Below, piece after piece: positions 25,945 to 34,216 of a DNA stretch of 64,000 nucleotides; position 1 is the stretch's first letter; every line of letters starts with the position of its first letter. The stretch is from Halalkalibacter alkalisediminis (GTDB taxonomy: Bacteria; Bacillota; Bacilli; Bacillales; Bacillaceae_D), in assembly GCF_028610705.1 (NCBI RefSeq), contig NZ_JAQQWT010000015.1, forward strand, positions 33,661 through 97,660, read 5' to 3'. Below the pieces are notes generated by a model. It searched no databases. It saw only the letters and a program-made list of their open reading frames with translations, and was not told where the DNA came from. Made by a program: the position numbers and the translations under genes.

Positions 25945-25955
25945 GATTCTCTCTC

Positions 25956-26597
25956 CTATTTCAATATGATAAATAGTAAGTATGCTATTGGAACCACGAT
26001 CGCAAACACACTCTTCATTCTCTTCATAAATGTTTGCTTCGATGATCGTTGACCTTCTCTTCTTAAACGGAAGGCCTCTAGAACTTGGCCATGCAAATAA
26101 ACAGCATTATCTATTTTATTCAGACTTTTAAATCTTATCATTATGTCTCTTTTCTTTGCATTATCTTCTTCATCCTGCTCCCATTCTATTTCAATTCTAG
26201 CCCCTTTTTTGTTCTCTAATTGAAATATATAGACATGAGACTCCGAAATATCTTTCTGTTTAACTTCTTTTTCATAGTCATAACCTAAATGATCAAGCAC
26301 TCTACGAACCGTACTGACTGCAAAGAGCCAATCGGTTTGATAGAGAGTTATTTTAGGAAGCCGGTAATACCTCCAACCTGTTATAACTGCAATGAAGATC
26401 AAAAAAATAATAAGAATCAGATCGACACCAACTGGATTGATAAGAACCGGAACAAAGGTCATAACAAAAGACGTCAGAAGATAGAATACGGGGGATTCTA
26501 CTTCTATTCCATTCTGATTATTTTTTGAAAAAACTTCTTTGAGTGATAGAAAAGACAAAATGAACAGTAAAATCAAGATTCCTAACGTTAGTTGCAT
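25956..26597 (-). CDS. Hypothetical membrane protein
   Basis: This 213-residue protein has an N-terminal helix (residues 3-20) and two adjacent helices (about 40-75). A soluble middle domain of about 110 residues, rich in charged residues (IEIEWEQDEEDNAKKRD), follows, then a C-terminal helix (about 193-212). No family was recognised. AAAGAGGGAAACG precedes the ATG. It is translated 11 bases ahead of the aldehyde dehydrogenase and is probably co-transcribed with it. Confidence 0.7.
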   Translation of the reverse strand: MQLTLGILILLFILSFLSLKEVFSKNNQNGIEVESPVFYLLTSFVMTFVPVLINPVGVDLILIIFLIFIAVITGWRYYRLPKITLYQTDWLFAVSTVRRVLDHLGYDYEKEVKQKDISESHVYIFQLENKKGARIEIEWEQDEEDNAKKRDIMIRFKSLNKIDNAVYLHGQVLEAFRLRREGQRSSKQTFMKRMKSVFAIVVPIAYLLFIILK

Positions 26598-26637
26598 CGT
26601 TTCCCTCTTTTTCCCTTATACAGTGAAGACTAACATA

Positions 26638-27258
26638 CTATTTACGTCCGTAATCAGCCTTTATTTCTCCCCATTGTTCTGTATGCCACTTGGCTATTTT
26701 ATTGTTATAACTATTTGTTTGTAGCCATTTTTCTGCCCGGTCCATTAAAGACCATATATATGCTGTTTTTTCATTACGCTCTAATGTGGACTTCGCCTTT
26801 TTTTGCTTGACCCATTTGATCGCTGTCATTGAATCGGAATAAATAGTTTTGGAGCTCCCTTGCTCTTTCAAATAAGCTAATCCATGGACAATAGCAAGAA
26901 ATTCCCCCATATTATTCGTACCAATATGAATTTCATCATGAGCAAATAGAATTTCTCCTGTTTTTGTGTCTACACCCTTATATTCAACAATACCAGGATT
27001 CCCCCGACAGCCTACATCAACCGAGATGCTATCCCAATCTACTTCCTCATTTACTTCTTGCTTTACCGTTTTTGACTTTATTTTAGAGCCACTTGAATTT
27101 GTCCCACCTGTAAAAGCAGCTTCAGCCTCTTCTTTACTCGGAAAGGATTTAAATCTGGCTCCTGTGAAACCTTTTACTTGAGCTTCACATTCAGCCCATG
27201 TCGTAAAAATCCCCGCCTTTCTTCCTTTCCAGACAACATAATATTTCTTTTTTGCCAC
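26638..27258 (-). CDS. rnhA: Ribonuclease H with N-terminal viroplasmin domain
   Basis: This 206-residue protein has an N-terminal viroplasmin/hybrid-binding domain (AKKKYYVVWKGRKAGIFTTW, residues 2-21, and SFPSKEEAEAAF), a polar linker, and an RNase HI domain from about residue 75. Catalytic acids can be assigned to SVDVGCRGNPG (Asp), NNMGEFLAIVHG (Glu), IYSDSMTAIKW (Asp) and KADYGRK (Asp). It cleaves RNA in RNA-DNA hybrids. The start is GTG at 27258, seven bases after GTAGGTG; the upstream open frame (23 codons) is unlike the family. Confidence 0.85.
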   Translation of the reverse strand: MAKKKYYVVWKGRKAGIFTTWAECEAQVKGFTGARFKSFPSKEEAEAAFTGGTNSSGSKIKSKTVKQEVNEEVDWDSISVDVGCRGNPGIVEYKGVDTKTGEILFAHDEIHIGTNNMGEFLAIVHGLAYLKEQGSSKTIYSDSMTAIKWVKQKKAKSTLERNEKTAYIWSLMDRAEKWLQTNSYNNKIAKWHTEQWGEIKADYGRK

Positions 27259-27346
27259 AATGACACCTACTCTTTGAATAAGATTTTGATCTAATGAAAT
27301 AGTAACAGTGAAACCATTTTTAGACAATCACAAGGAGGCTTCGTCC

Positions 27347-27481
27347 ATGGATAAACGAAATAGACAAAAAGGTAAAGCGTTAACGAACAATCAAACCCCT
27401 AAAGAAAACTTATTAAACGAAGATGTTTCAAGTGAAATGATTGATAACGGAAGTAATAAAGCGAACGAAAAGAAAAAATAA
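27347..27481 (+). CDS. Small hydrophilic protein of unknown family
   Basis: This 44-residue protein begins MDKRNRQKGKALTNNQTPKE and is very rich in Lys, Asn and Glu, without hydrophobic segments. AAGGAGGCTTCGTCC provides a strong ribosome binding site before the ATG at 27347. Composition resembles minor spore-associated or disordered proteins of bacilli, but no family is claimed. It is divergent from the RNase H gene and lies 66 bases before another small gene. Confidence 0.6.
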   Translation: MDKRNRQKGKALTNNQTPKENLLNEDVSSEMIDNGSNKANEKKK

Positions 27482-27547
27482 TCTTTAAAATGTTTACAGG
27501 CAGTAGTTCTTGTCAATAATGGTCCTAAAAACGAGGTGCAATCCAGC

Positions 27548-27799
27548 ATGAATGTAACCATTAATCGCAAACGTTCAATTAAAGAGCCTGGTGACCTTAT
27601 AAGCACAAAAGGAAATAAACTTTATGCCATTATAGAAGATCTTGGTGAAAAATTTCCATACCACCTTCTCTGCCTTGAAACATTTACAATCATTGAGAGC
27701 TATGACTCTCTCCCATCAAACCAAGAGATTGAAGAAGATATCGGCGACAAACTTGATGGCATCTATCAACATCGCGACTCGCATATTACACTGAATTAA
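27548..27799 (+). CDS. Small hypothetical protein, 83 residues
   Basis: The protein begins MNVTINRKRSIKEPGDLIST and looks beta-rich in its first half (KLYAIIEDLGEKFPYHLLCLETFTII) with an acidic second half. No family was recognised. The ATG at 27548 has CGAGGTG about ten bases upstream; a GTG four codons earlier would leave that site unused. It is followed by a strong hairpin terminator. It may share a transcript with the 44-residue gene. Confidence 0.6.
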   Translation: MNVTINRKRSIKEPGDLISTKGNKLYAIIEDLGEKFPYHLLCLETFTIIESYDSLPSNQEIEEDIGDKLDGIYQHRDSHITLN

Positions 27800-27818
27800 A
27801 AAGAAGAGAAAAATCCAA

Positions 27819-27870
27819 GAGAGGCTACTGAGAAAGGTTGATTTTGACCTTTTTCAATAGCCTCTTACTA
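27819..27870. terminator. Bidirectional terminator
   Basis: AGAGGCTAcTGAGAAAGG pairs with CCTTTTTCAATAGCCTCT around TTGATTTTGA, with one or two mismatches. A- and T-rich flanks serve both the 83-residue gene and the deacetylase gene. Confidence 0.78.
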
Positions 27871-27891
27871 TTTTTGAGATTAATTAAACGT

Positions 27892-28758
27892 TTATTTAAG
27901 ATCCATACCTTCAAGTAAAACAAATGTAAACCCTTTGTCTCTTAAGTCTTGAACAGCTTTTTTGACTCCCATTGCAGTTCCACTATCTGGTTGATTCATG
28001 TGTAAAAGAACAATCGATCCATTGGTTGCTCCAAGTATTGCTTGATGAACTTGCTCTGCTGAATACGTTGCTCCTGCATCACCTAAAACATCAAAATTCA
28101 CAATTTCCATTCCTAATTCATTCACAATTTCCACTGCGACTTCATCATAATAAGCCGTTCCTGAGCGAAACAAAGTCGGGGCCCTTCCTGTTAAAGCTTT
28201 AATCGTTTCTTGATTCCCCATAACTTCATGTTGAATGGAGACAGGGCTGTCAGTACCCTTTATTCCCCAAGCTGACTGACCATTTACAGACAAAGGCACG
28301 TGATCAGTACCATGATTTTCAATTTGAAACAAAGGATTGTTCGCTAAATCGAGGAAAGCTTGTTCATGTTCCTTAATCCATCGTTCATTAAAGAATAACG
28401 TAGCTGGTACTTGTTCTTCTTTTAAGAAATTCATCAATTCCTCGTCATACCCATTTCCAAAAGGTCCTCCACATGCATCGAAAGTCAGAGCAATCACTTT
28501 TTCATCCGTATTTATTCTCGTTTTCACGCCTTCTACACTTTCCCCCCACTGAAGTGGTTGACGATTTTCGTATGTAGCTAAGTCCATTTCAACCTGATCA
28601 TCTTCGTCTTCTGTAACAGGGTCCTCTATCTTGTCTGAAGTCTCTTCTCCTTTTTCTTTCGAATCTAAATCAACTTCGTCTCTCTCAGGCTCTATCATCG
28701 TTTGGCAAGCTGTAATGATCCATACTAGAAATACGATCACAATAGATATTTTTTTCAC
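27892..28758 (-). CDS. Polysaccharide deacetylase family lipoprotein
   Basis: This 288-residue protein has a lipoprotein signal (hydrophobic residues 4-17, lipobox ITAC with Cys18), then an acidic linker (about 25-65) and a NodB carbohydrate-esterase-4 domain. Metal-site motifs are TFDACGG (about 94-100, catalytic Asp) and NHGTDH (about 150-155, His pair); LHMNQPDSGTAM near 250 carries the late conserved histidine. It would act outside the membrane on cell-wall or other polysaccharide N-acetyl groups. It is the first gene before a terminator; the 111-residue gene upstream is separated by 56 bases. Confidence 0.85.
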   Translation of the reverse strand: MKKISIVIVFLVWIITACQTMIEPERDEVDLDSKEKGEETSDKIEDPVTEDEDDQVEMDLATYENRQPLQWGESVEGVKTRINTDEKVIALTFDACGGPFGNGYDEELMNFLKEEQVPATLFFNERWIKEHEQAFLDLANNPLFQIENHGTDHVPLSVNGQSAWGIKGTDSPVSIQHEVMGNQETIKALTGRAPTLFRSGTAYYDEVAVEIVNELGMEIVNFDVLGDAGATYSAEQVHQAILGATNGSIVLLHMNQPDSGTAMGVKKAVQDLRDKGFTFVLLEGMDLK

Positions 28759-28782
28759 CTTGCTACCTCCCTCTCAAAAAAA

Positions 28783-28811
28783 CATCCCCCTAAGATAACT
28801 TAGGGGGCCGT
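28783..28811 (-). terminator. Terminator of the 111-residue protein gene
   Basis: CCCCCTAAG and CTTAGGGGG pair perfectly around ATAA. On the minus strand ATGTTTTTTTG follows. Confidence 0.85.
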
Positions 28812-28814
28812 CGA

Positions 28815-29150
28815 TTACTCATTTTTAGATGACTCTGTTTCTAACTTTTCCTGTTCTTCATACCAATCATCTAATACTTTCGCATCTAACACTCGACCTT
28901 CAACAAAAGCCGCTTGCTTTTCTAAAAATAAATTCTTCCACTCCACGTCCATATCTTCCGCAATTTTCACTACGGTCAGTAACTCCTGCCATGCAACATA
29001 GCGTTTATACCAGAAAAATTGAGGCTGTTCCGTCATATACGGGTAAAGATCATCAAACTCCGTATGCTTACAATCAACCGTTCGTTCAAATTGATTTTTG
29101 GCTTTTAAAACTCGATCTTCAAAATACGTACAAACTTCTTCCTTCTCCAC
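28815..29150 (-). CDS. Hypothetical acidic helical protein
   Basis: This protein of 111 residues reads MEKEEVCTYFEDRVLKAKNQ at its start and contains a Trp/Tyr-rich core (QPQFFWYKRYVAWQELL). No family was recognised. The start at 29150 is GTG, seven bases after AGGGAGGG; an ATG eight codons upstream lacks a site. A short GGGGG/CCCCC-containing hairpin at 28784-28809 downstream (ATCCCCCTAAG/CTTAGGGGG) probably ends its transcript. Confidence 0.6.
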   Translation of the reverse strand: MEKEEVCTYFEDRVLKAKNQFERTVDCKHTEFDDLYPYMTEQPQFFWYKRYVAWQELLTVVKIAEDMDVEWKNLFLEKQAAFVEGRVLDAKVLDDWYEEQEKLETESSKNE

Positions 29151-29335
29151 CAGCAATCCCTCCCTGAAAAACATTCTATCTGAAACAAAAAAAAACAGTG
29201 AGTCACATCAATGGTTGATTATCGTACTTAAGCCTATGCAGTATCCCACTCATTCAGAATAACTAACAACATATTTTAATAATAACACGAGTAATGTACA
29301 TACTAAACGAAAAAGATTTAGAAAATTTTGTTACA

Positions 29336-29380
29336 GTCATTTACCCACCCAAAGTGCTCTTCTTTGGGTGGGTAAATGAC
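29336..29380. repeat. Hairpin repeat, copy 1 (19-bp perfect arms)
   Basis: Arms 29336-29354 and 29362-29380 are perfectly complementary, with loop TGCTCTT. The inner part CCCAAAG/CTTTGGG and the loop are shared with two further copies downstream. Confidence 0.85.
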
Positions 29381-29387
29381 TTCCTCT

Positions 29388-29412
29388 CATCCAAAGCGTT
29401 CTTCTTTGGATG
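29388..29412. repeat. Hairpin repeat, copy 2
   Basis: CATCCAAAG and CTTTGGATG pair over nine positions around loop CGTTCTT. The preceding ACTTCCTCT is shared with copy 3. Confidence 0.75.
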
Positions 29413-29464
29413 CCATTCACGCTACTACTCAAATCAACATCATTAGAGAGGTATCACTTCCTCT

Positions 29465-29489
29465 CATGCAAAGCGCTCTTCTCTGTATG
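29465..29489. repeat. Hairpin repeat, copy 3 (decayed)
   Basis: CATGCAAAG and CTCTGTATG pair with one wobble and one mismatch around CGCTCTT. The preceding ACTTCCTCT is identical to that of copy 2. Confidence 0.65.
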
Positions 29490-29649
29490 CAAAACAACCA
29501 ATTCCCTAAATCAAGCTTCTTTAATATCGCCAACATCTATTCTTTAGAGTAAACCTCAATAAATCAGCGCAGAATTCTATATATCGTAAACAATTTTGCA
29601 CACACCCTCCAACTAATTTCATCATTTGTATAGGGGAGTTGATTTAATC

Positions 29650-30408
29650 TCAACGATTCAATAAAGCGTCCAACTCTTCCTGAAGTAAGAGCGGTAAATA
29701 ATTTACCTCTGCCGCATCGTCTGGATAGGAAAAACCAAGGGACTTGCCCTCGACGACCTCAAGTATTTCTTGAATAACTTCATCCATGCCTTGAACATAA
29801 AACCGCTGCATAAATTCAAAGTTAAGAGGCTCCTTGGGTAAATATTCATTGGAGCACACACTTGCATCGACATAATTTACATACGTACGACAAGAGATCG
29901 GTCTAATTTCATAGACCATACAACTGTTTGTTTTCTGATCTAGAAACACACAAGGGATTCCTAACTGTTTGTACTTTATTTTATAAGCATCATCTTTTTT
30001 GAAATCAATTTGCTTAACATCGCTTAATAGTGAAGAGTATTTATCGATATAGGCCGATACTTGATTTAAGACTTGTTTCTTTCTTTCCTTGTCCATTTGA
30101 TTAATGAACATCAACATTAATTTTGCTTCTAAGCGCGTGATTACGATTGGAAGGAAACAACATTGCGCACACCCCAAAGTACATGATGATTTTAAACTTA
30201 CTTCGTCTTCAATTTTATTAACCTCCGTACTTACTTGGGACAGAAGTTTCTCAAATGCCTCCGCTAAGACATTTTTAACATGCTTCCCTTCACTTTCGTC
30301 TAAAACTTGATCTACTACATCTAGAAACGGGAGATCATAATCATACTGACGTTTATTAATCAATTCCACCTTGCTAGACAACTCTTTATAACTTAAAGGC
30401 TTTTCCAC
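29650..30408 (-). CDS. YkgJ family cysteine-cluster protein
   Basis: This 252-residue protein has the cysteine cluster of the YkgJ/Fli-B type zinc- or iron-chelating domain: CTLGCAQCC (about residues 76-84), CVFLDQKTNSC (about 153-163), RPISCRTY (about 168-175) and a further Cys about ten residues later. The flanking regions are helical. The role is unknown. The start is GTG, about 11 bases after AGGAG. It is a single gene divergent from glcT. Confidence 0.82.
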   Translation of the reverse strand: MEKPLSYKELSSKVELINKRQYDYDLPFLDVVDQVLDESEGKHVKNVLAEAFEKLLSQVSTEVNKIEDEVSLKSSCTLGCAQCCFLPIVITRLEAKLMLMFINQMDKERKKQVLNQVSAYIDKYSSLLSDVKQIDFKKDDAYKIKYKQLGIPCVFLDQKTNSCMVYEIRPISCRTYVNYVDASVCSNEYLPKEPLNFEFMQRFYVQGMDEVIQEILEVVEGKSLGFSYPDDAAEVNYLPLLLQEELDALLNR

Positions 30409-30508
30409 TAAAAATACAGCTCCTAATCATAAATTCAACCTTCATAGTAGTAGATTTATCATGAAATTGCGACTATTTTTTTACATTAACTGAAATAGTG
30501 GTAGTTCA

Positions 30509-30537
30509 TTGACGAGAAAGCCTTTACGAGCTAAGAT
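30509..30537 (+). promoter_or_regulatory. SigA promoter of glcT
   Basis: TTGACG (30509-30514), a 17-base spacer, and TAAGAT (30532-30537). The start codon is 61 bases downstream. Confidence 0.6.
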
Positions 30538-30597
30538 AAATAAGTATAAATACGTATCATTCGACAAAATTCATCAATTTTGAGAGGAGGAGCACCT

Positions 30598-31428
30598 ATG
30601 TTAATAGTGAAGAAAGTACTAAATAACAATGTTCTTGTCGCAGAACACCCTGAATATGAGGAAGTTGTCCTTATTGGAAAAGGGTTGGGTTTTGGGAAAA
30701 AAACTGGGGATTCCGTAGCAGGAGAACAAGCTGAAAAATTCTTTGTATTAAGAGAAGCGAAAGATCAAGAGCAGTATAAACAACTCCTTGATTATGTTGA
30801 TGAAAATTTTATCGGTCTTATGAACGATATTATTGAAATTGTCGAAGATAGGTTTTCAAATCGTTTGGACGAGCACATTCATATTACTCTGACAGATCAT
30901 TTATTTTATGCGATAAAGCGAGTAAAACAAGGGTTGGATATCAAAAATCCATTTCTCTCAGAAACGGAACTTGCCTATCCAAAGGAGTTTACCGTTGCTA
31001 ATGAATTAATCGAGTATTTAAATAAACAGTTAAACATTGATATTCCACCTGGTGAGATCGGTTTTGTCGCCCTGCACATTCATAGCGCGCTGTCGAGGCG
31101 ATCGCTAATGGAAGTCAACAGACATACACAGTTGATCGCTGAGTTAATTCATGTTATTGAGGAATCTCTTCAAGTCGATATTGATCGAAAAGATCTTAAT
31201 TACCTTAGATTAGTTCGTCATCTTCACCATGCTATTGAGCGGATTAATAAAGATCAATACATCGAAAATCAAGAACCCTTAAAAAAAGTATTGCAAGTGG
31301 AATATCCGTTATGCTACAATTTGTCTTGGAAATTGATGAAAATTATGCAACAGACTTTGAAAAAGTCGGTTCCAGATGCTGAAGCTGTCTATTTAACTCT
31401 TCACCTTCAACGACTTTCAAAGCAATAA
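30598..31428 (+). CDS. glcT: PRD-containing transcription antiterminator GlcT
   Basis: This 276-residue RNA-binding regulator has a BglG-type CAT domain (about residues 1-57, MLIVKKVLNNNVLVAEHP) and two PTS regulation domains (about 65-170 and 175-276). Conserved PRD histidines are visible in LDEHIHITLTDH and ALHIHSALS (PRD1) and RLVRHLHHAIERI (PRD2). When not phosphorylated by PTS enzyme II Glc it binds the RAT hairpin before ptsG and prevents termination. GAGGAGGAGCACCT precedes the ATG at 30598. The next gene is its target ptsG, with the RAT/terminator between them. Confidence 0.92.
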   Translation: MLIVKKVLNNNVLVAEHPEYEEVVLIGKGLGFGKKTGDSVAGEQAEKFFVLREAKDQEQYKQLLDYVDENFIGLMNDIIEIVEDRFSNRLDEHIHITLTDHLFYAIKRVKQGLDIKNPFLSETELAYPKEFTVANELIEYLNKQLNIDIPPGEIGFVALHIHSALSRRSLMEVNRHTQLIAELIHVIEESLQVDIDRKDLNYLRLVRHLHHAIERINKDQYIENQEPLKKVLQVEYPLCYNLSWKLMKIMQQTLKKSVPDAEAVYLTLHLQRLSKQ

Positions 31429-31471
31429 AATGCTATTATCATAAACTTTTTTACGTGTTACTGGTTATGCA

Positions 31472-31552
31472 GGCATGAGAGGAAAGGAAATGATTACACT
31501 TAGAGGAATTTTTCTAAGTGTTGTCTATCCCTTACCACTCATGCCTTTTTTG
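31472..31552 (+). promoter_or_regulatory. ptsG leader: RAT antiterminator and overlapping terminator
   Basis: GGCATGAG (31472-31479) and CTCATGCC (31538-31545) form the terminator base, followed by TTTTTT. Between them an RNA target with internal stem ACACTTAGA/TCTAAGTGT (31496-31504 and 31513-31521) and AAGGAAA/TATCCCTT arms matches the GlcT RAT layout. Its position between glcT and ptsG is the known one. Confidence 0.85.
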
Positions 31553-31604
31553 TTGCATAAAATTCAATTTACTATTCAAACTATAGCTATAAGGAGGAAT
31601 CATT

Positions 31605-33638
31605 ATGTTTAAAAATTCGTTTGGAGTCTTGCAACGTGTCGGTAAAGCACTTATGCTCCCAGTTGCACTATTACCAGCTGCCGGGATCTTGCTTGCCTTC
31701 GGTAATGCTCTTCAAAACCCAGATCTAGTGGCTCGTATTCCAGCTCTAAATGCAGAGTGGATTATCATGCTTGCTAGCATCATGGAAAGTGCTGGTGACA
31801 TCGTTTTTGCCAACTTAGCTCTTTTATTTGCAGTTGGGGTTGCCATTGGTCTCTCAAATGGAGATGGGGTTGCTGGACTTGCTGCTCTTATCGGTTACTT
31901 AATTATTAATGTAACGATGAGTGTCATTGGTGGGTATGGTGATTGGACACAGGAAATGGTATCAGGTGATCCAGGTATCTCATATGTACTAGGTATTCCA
32001 ACTTTACAAACAGGAGTATTTGGAGGGATTATAGCCGGTTTGCTCGCTGCCTATACGTACAAAAAATACTTTAACATTGAACTCCCGTCTTACCTCGGTT
32101 TCTTCGCAGGAAAACGTTTCGTTCCAATTGCAACAGCGTTTTTCGGTTTATTATTAGGTCTTGCCCTATACTTTGTATGGCCAACGATTCAAGTAGGGTT
32201 AAACAACCTTTCTTACCTAATGGTTGAAACGAATCAAACCGTATCTGCCTTTATTTTTGGGGTTATTGAACGTGCCTTGATTCCATTCGGGCTTCACCAT
32301 ATTTTCTATTCACCATTCTGGTTTGAATTTGGTCAATATACAAATGCAGCCGGGGATATTGTTCGTGGTGACCAACGAATCTTCTTCGCACAAATTCGTG
32401 ACGGCGCTGAATTAACGGCTGGTACATTCATGACTGGTAAGTTTCCATTCATGATGTTTGGTCTACCTGCTGCAGCATTAGCTATTTACCACTGCGCACG
32501 TCCAGAACAAAAGAAAATTGTTGCTGGTATCATGGGTTCTGCCGCTTTAACTTCTTTCTTAACAGGGATTACAGAACCAATCGAATTTAGTTTCTTATTT
32601 GTTGCTCCGGTTCTATTTGCGATTCACACAGTGTTTGCCGGTTTATCATTTATGGTTATGCAAATCCTAGATGTTAAAATTGGGATGACATTCTCTGGTG
32701 GGGTTATTGATTTCTTATTGTTTGGGGTCCTTCCGAACAGAACAGATTGGTGGCTCGTTATTCCAGTCGGTCTTGTGTTCGCTGTCATTTACTACTTCGG
32801 TTTCCGTTTCGCTATTAAGAAGTGGAATCTAATGACACCGGGTCGTGAAGATATGGCAGAAGATGATAAGCCTGCATCAGCTGGTGGTACATCTGAGTTA
32901 CCATATGACGTACTTAAAGCACTAGGTGGCAAAGAAAACTTAACAAACTTAGATGCATGTATCACTCGTCTTCGCGTAAGTGTAAATGATGTTGAAAAAG
33001 TCCAAAAAGACACATTAAAGAAACTCGGTGCTTCAGGTGTTATGACAATGGGTAATAACATCCAAGCTATTTTCGGACCTCGTTCCGATCAGATTAAAAC
33101 ACAGATGCAAGATATTATCAGTGGTCGTACACCAGTTCCAACAGAAGAAACAACAACTACTAACGGAGCTGTTGTAGGAGATATCTCATTTGTTTCACCT
33201 ATAGCAGGGAAAGTCCTCCCTATTACGGAAGTTCCTGACCAAGTTTTCTCAGGGAAAATGATGGGTGATGGTTTTGCAATCGAGCCAACTGAAGGACTTG
33301 TGAAATCACCTGTTTCTGGTACCATCATTAACCTTTTCCCTACTAAGCATGCGATCGGTATTTTATCAGATGAAGGAAAAGAAATTTTAATCCACGTTGG
33401 TCTTGATACTGTTAACCTAAAGGGTGAAGGATTTGAAACTCTTGTTAAACAAGATGATAAGATCAAACAAGGACAAGAATTGCTACGCTTTGATCTAGAT
33501 TTCATTAAAGCAAATGCAACTTCTTCTATTACTCCGATTGTGTTTACAAACCTTGCAGAAGGTGAGTATGTTCACATCAGTAAAGAACAACAACAAGTTG
33601 GAACAGGTGACTCTGTTATCTCCATTAAGCAAAAGTAA
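31605..33638 (+). CDS. ptsG: PTS glucose-specific transporter subunit IICBA
   Basis: This 677-residue membrane protein imports and phosphorylates glucose. Domain order is IIC (residues 1-~410, about ten helices, with [12 protein letters not shown]), IIB (about 435-510, phospho-Cys452 in [11 protein letters not shown]) and IIA (about 540-665, phospho-His597 in [10 protein letters not shown]). The fusion order CBA and the length match Bacillus PtsG. GGAGGAATCATT precedes the ATG. Expression is controlled by GlcT antitermination in the leader. A terminator follows at once. Confidence 0.96.
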   Translation: MFKNSFGVLQRVGKALMLPVALLPAAGILLAFGNALQNPDLVARIPALNAEWIIMLASIMESAGDIVFANLALLFAVGVAIGLSNGDGVAGLAALIGYLIINVTMSVIGGYGDWTQEMVSGDPGISYVLGIPTLQTGVFGGIIAGLLAAYTYKKYFNIELPSYLGFFAGKRFVPIATAFFGLLLGLALYFVWPTIQVGLNNLSYLMVETNQTVSAFIFGVIERALIPFGLHHIFYSPFWFEFGQYTNAAGDIVRGDQRIFFAQIRDGAELTAGTFMTGKFPFMMFGLPAAALAIYHCARPEQKKIVAGIMGSAALTSFLTGITEPIEFSFLFVAPVLFAIHTVFAGLSFMVMQILDVKIGMTFSGGVIDFLLFGVLPNRTDWWLVIPVGLVFAVIYYFGFRFAIKKWNLMTPGREDMAEDDKPASAGGTSELPYDVLKALGGKENLTNLDACITRLRVSVNDVEKVQKDTLKKLGASGVMTMGNNIQAIFGPRSDQIKTQMQDIISGRTPVPTEETTTTNGAVVGDISFVSPIAGKVLPITEVPDQVFSGKMMGDGFAIEPTEGLVKSPVSGTIINLFPTKHAIGILSDEGKEILIHVGLDTVNLKGEGFETLVKQDDKIKQGQELLRFDLDFIKANATSSITPIVFTNLAEGEYVHISKEQQQVGTGDSVISIKQK

Positions 33639-33651
33639 GTAATAAAGGGTC

Positions 33652-33682
33652 CTTCCGGTTAACGGCGGGACCTTTCATTCTC
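33652..33682 (+). terminator. Terminator of ptsG
   Basis: AAAGG/CCTTT and TCC/GGA stems with an inner CCG/CGG pair, one bulged G, followed by CATTCTC. The tail is weak, but the position is right. Confidence 0.6.
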
Positions 33683-33741
33683 TTAGCATCTTCTTAACAT
33701 CCTAAGCATATATATGTAAAAGCCAGGGTTCACTCCTATAA

Positions 33742-33790
33742 AAACAGAACGAGTTAGCCACATTGCTTTCTCGTTCTGTTTATTTATTTT
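33742..33790 (+). terminator. Free-standing terminator hairpin before the DUF2639-like gene
   Basis: AACAGAACGAG (33743-33753) and CTCGTTCTGTT (33770-33780) form an 11-pair stem, then TATTTATTTT. It ends read-through from ptsG and insulates the next gene. Confidence 0.75.
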
Positions 33791-33811
33791 GATGAAAAGG
33801 GTGATGTTAAG

Positions 33812-33940
33812 ATGTAAATTGGTAGTAAAGGTTGGTATGTCAAGCAACTGAAAGACAGAGGTATTCGATATCTCGAAGGAAGTAAAATTGAACAGTATAA
33901 AGCCCACGTTTTAGCATACCTATATAAAGAAACAAAATAA
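33812..33940 (+). pseudogene. DUF2639 (YflJ-like) gene with a stop at codon 2
   Basis: From 33818 the frame reads IGSKGWYVKQLKDRGIRYLE and then GSKIEQYKAHVLAYLYKETK to a stop at 33938-33940. This is the full DUF2639 pattern (GSKGWYVKELK-GI------K-E-YK-YV---LY). It is preceded by ATG TAA ATT: the expected start codon is followed directly by a stop. AAAGGGTGATG lies ahead of that ATG. The remaining 40 codons are intact. It is either a very recent nonsense mutation or initiation at the ATT at 33818. Confidence 0.6.
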
Positions 33941-34216
33941 GTTTCAATACCGATTCAGGTTCTTTAACAGACTTTGTTTACTTCCTTTGAGGGTGACAGA
34001 AAAAGTCCTAATACGACTTTTCTCGTCACTCTCTTTTATTTCCACCAAGGACTAAAGACCTAAAAAAAGCCTACAATTCGTCAAAATACCTTATAAGTCC
34101 CATATTCCTCTCATATTCTTACATAGAAGATGAGTACACTGTCATCTATATTTACATTTCTTTTATTGTTACAATCAGGTCTAGCCTAAACTAAAACACA
34201 AAAGATGGTGAAAAAA

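Noticed and set aside
29336..29489. Hairpin repeats considered as a CRISPR array
   Set aside because: Units differ in stem sequence and spacing, there are only three, no regular spacers are present and no cas genes lie nearby.
33089..33505. 138-codon antisense frame within ptsG
   Set aside because: The opposite strand encodes the well-conserved IIA domain. The antisense protein is low-complexity, and no start site was seen.
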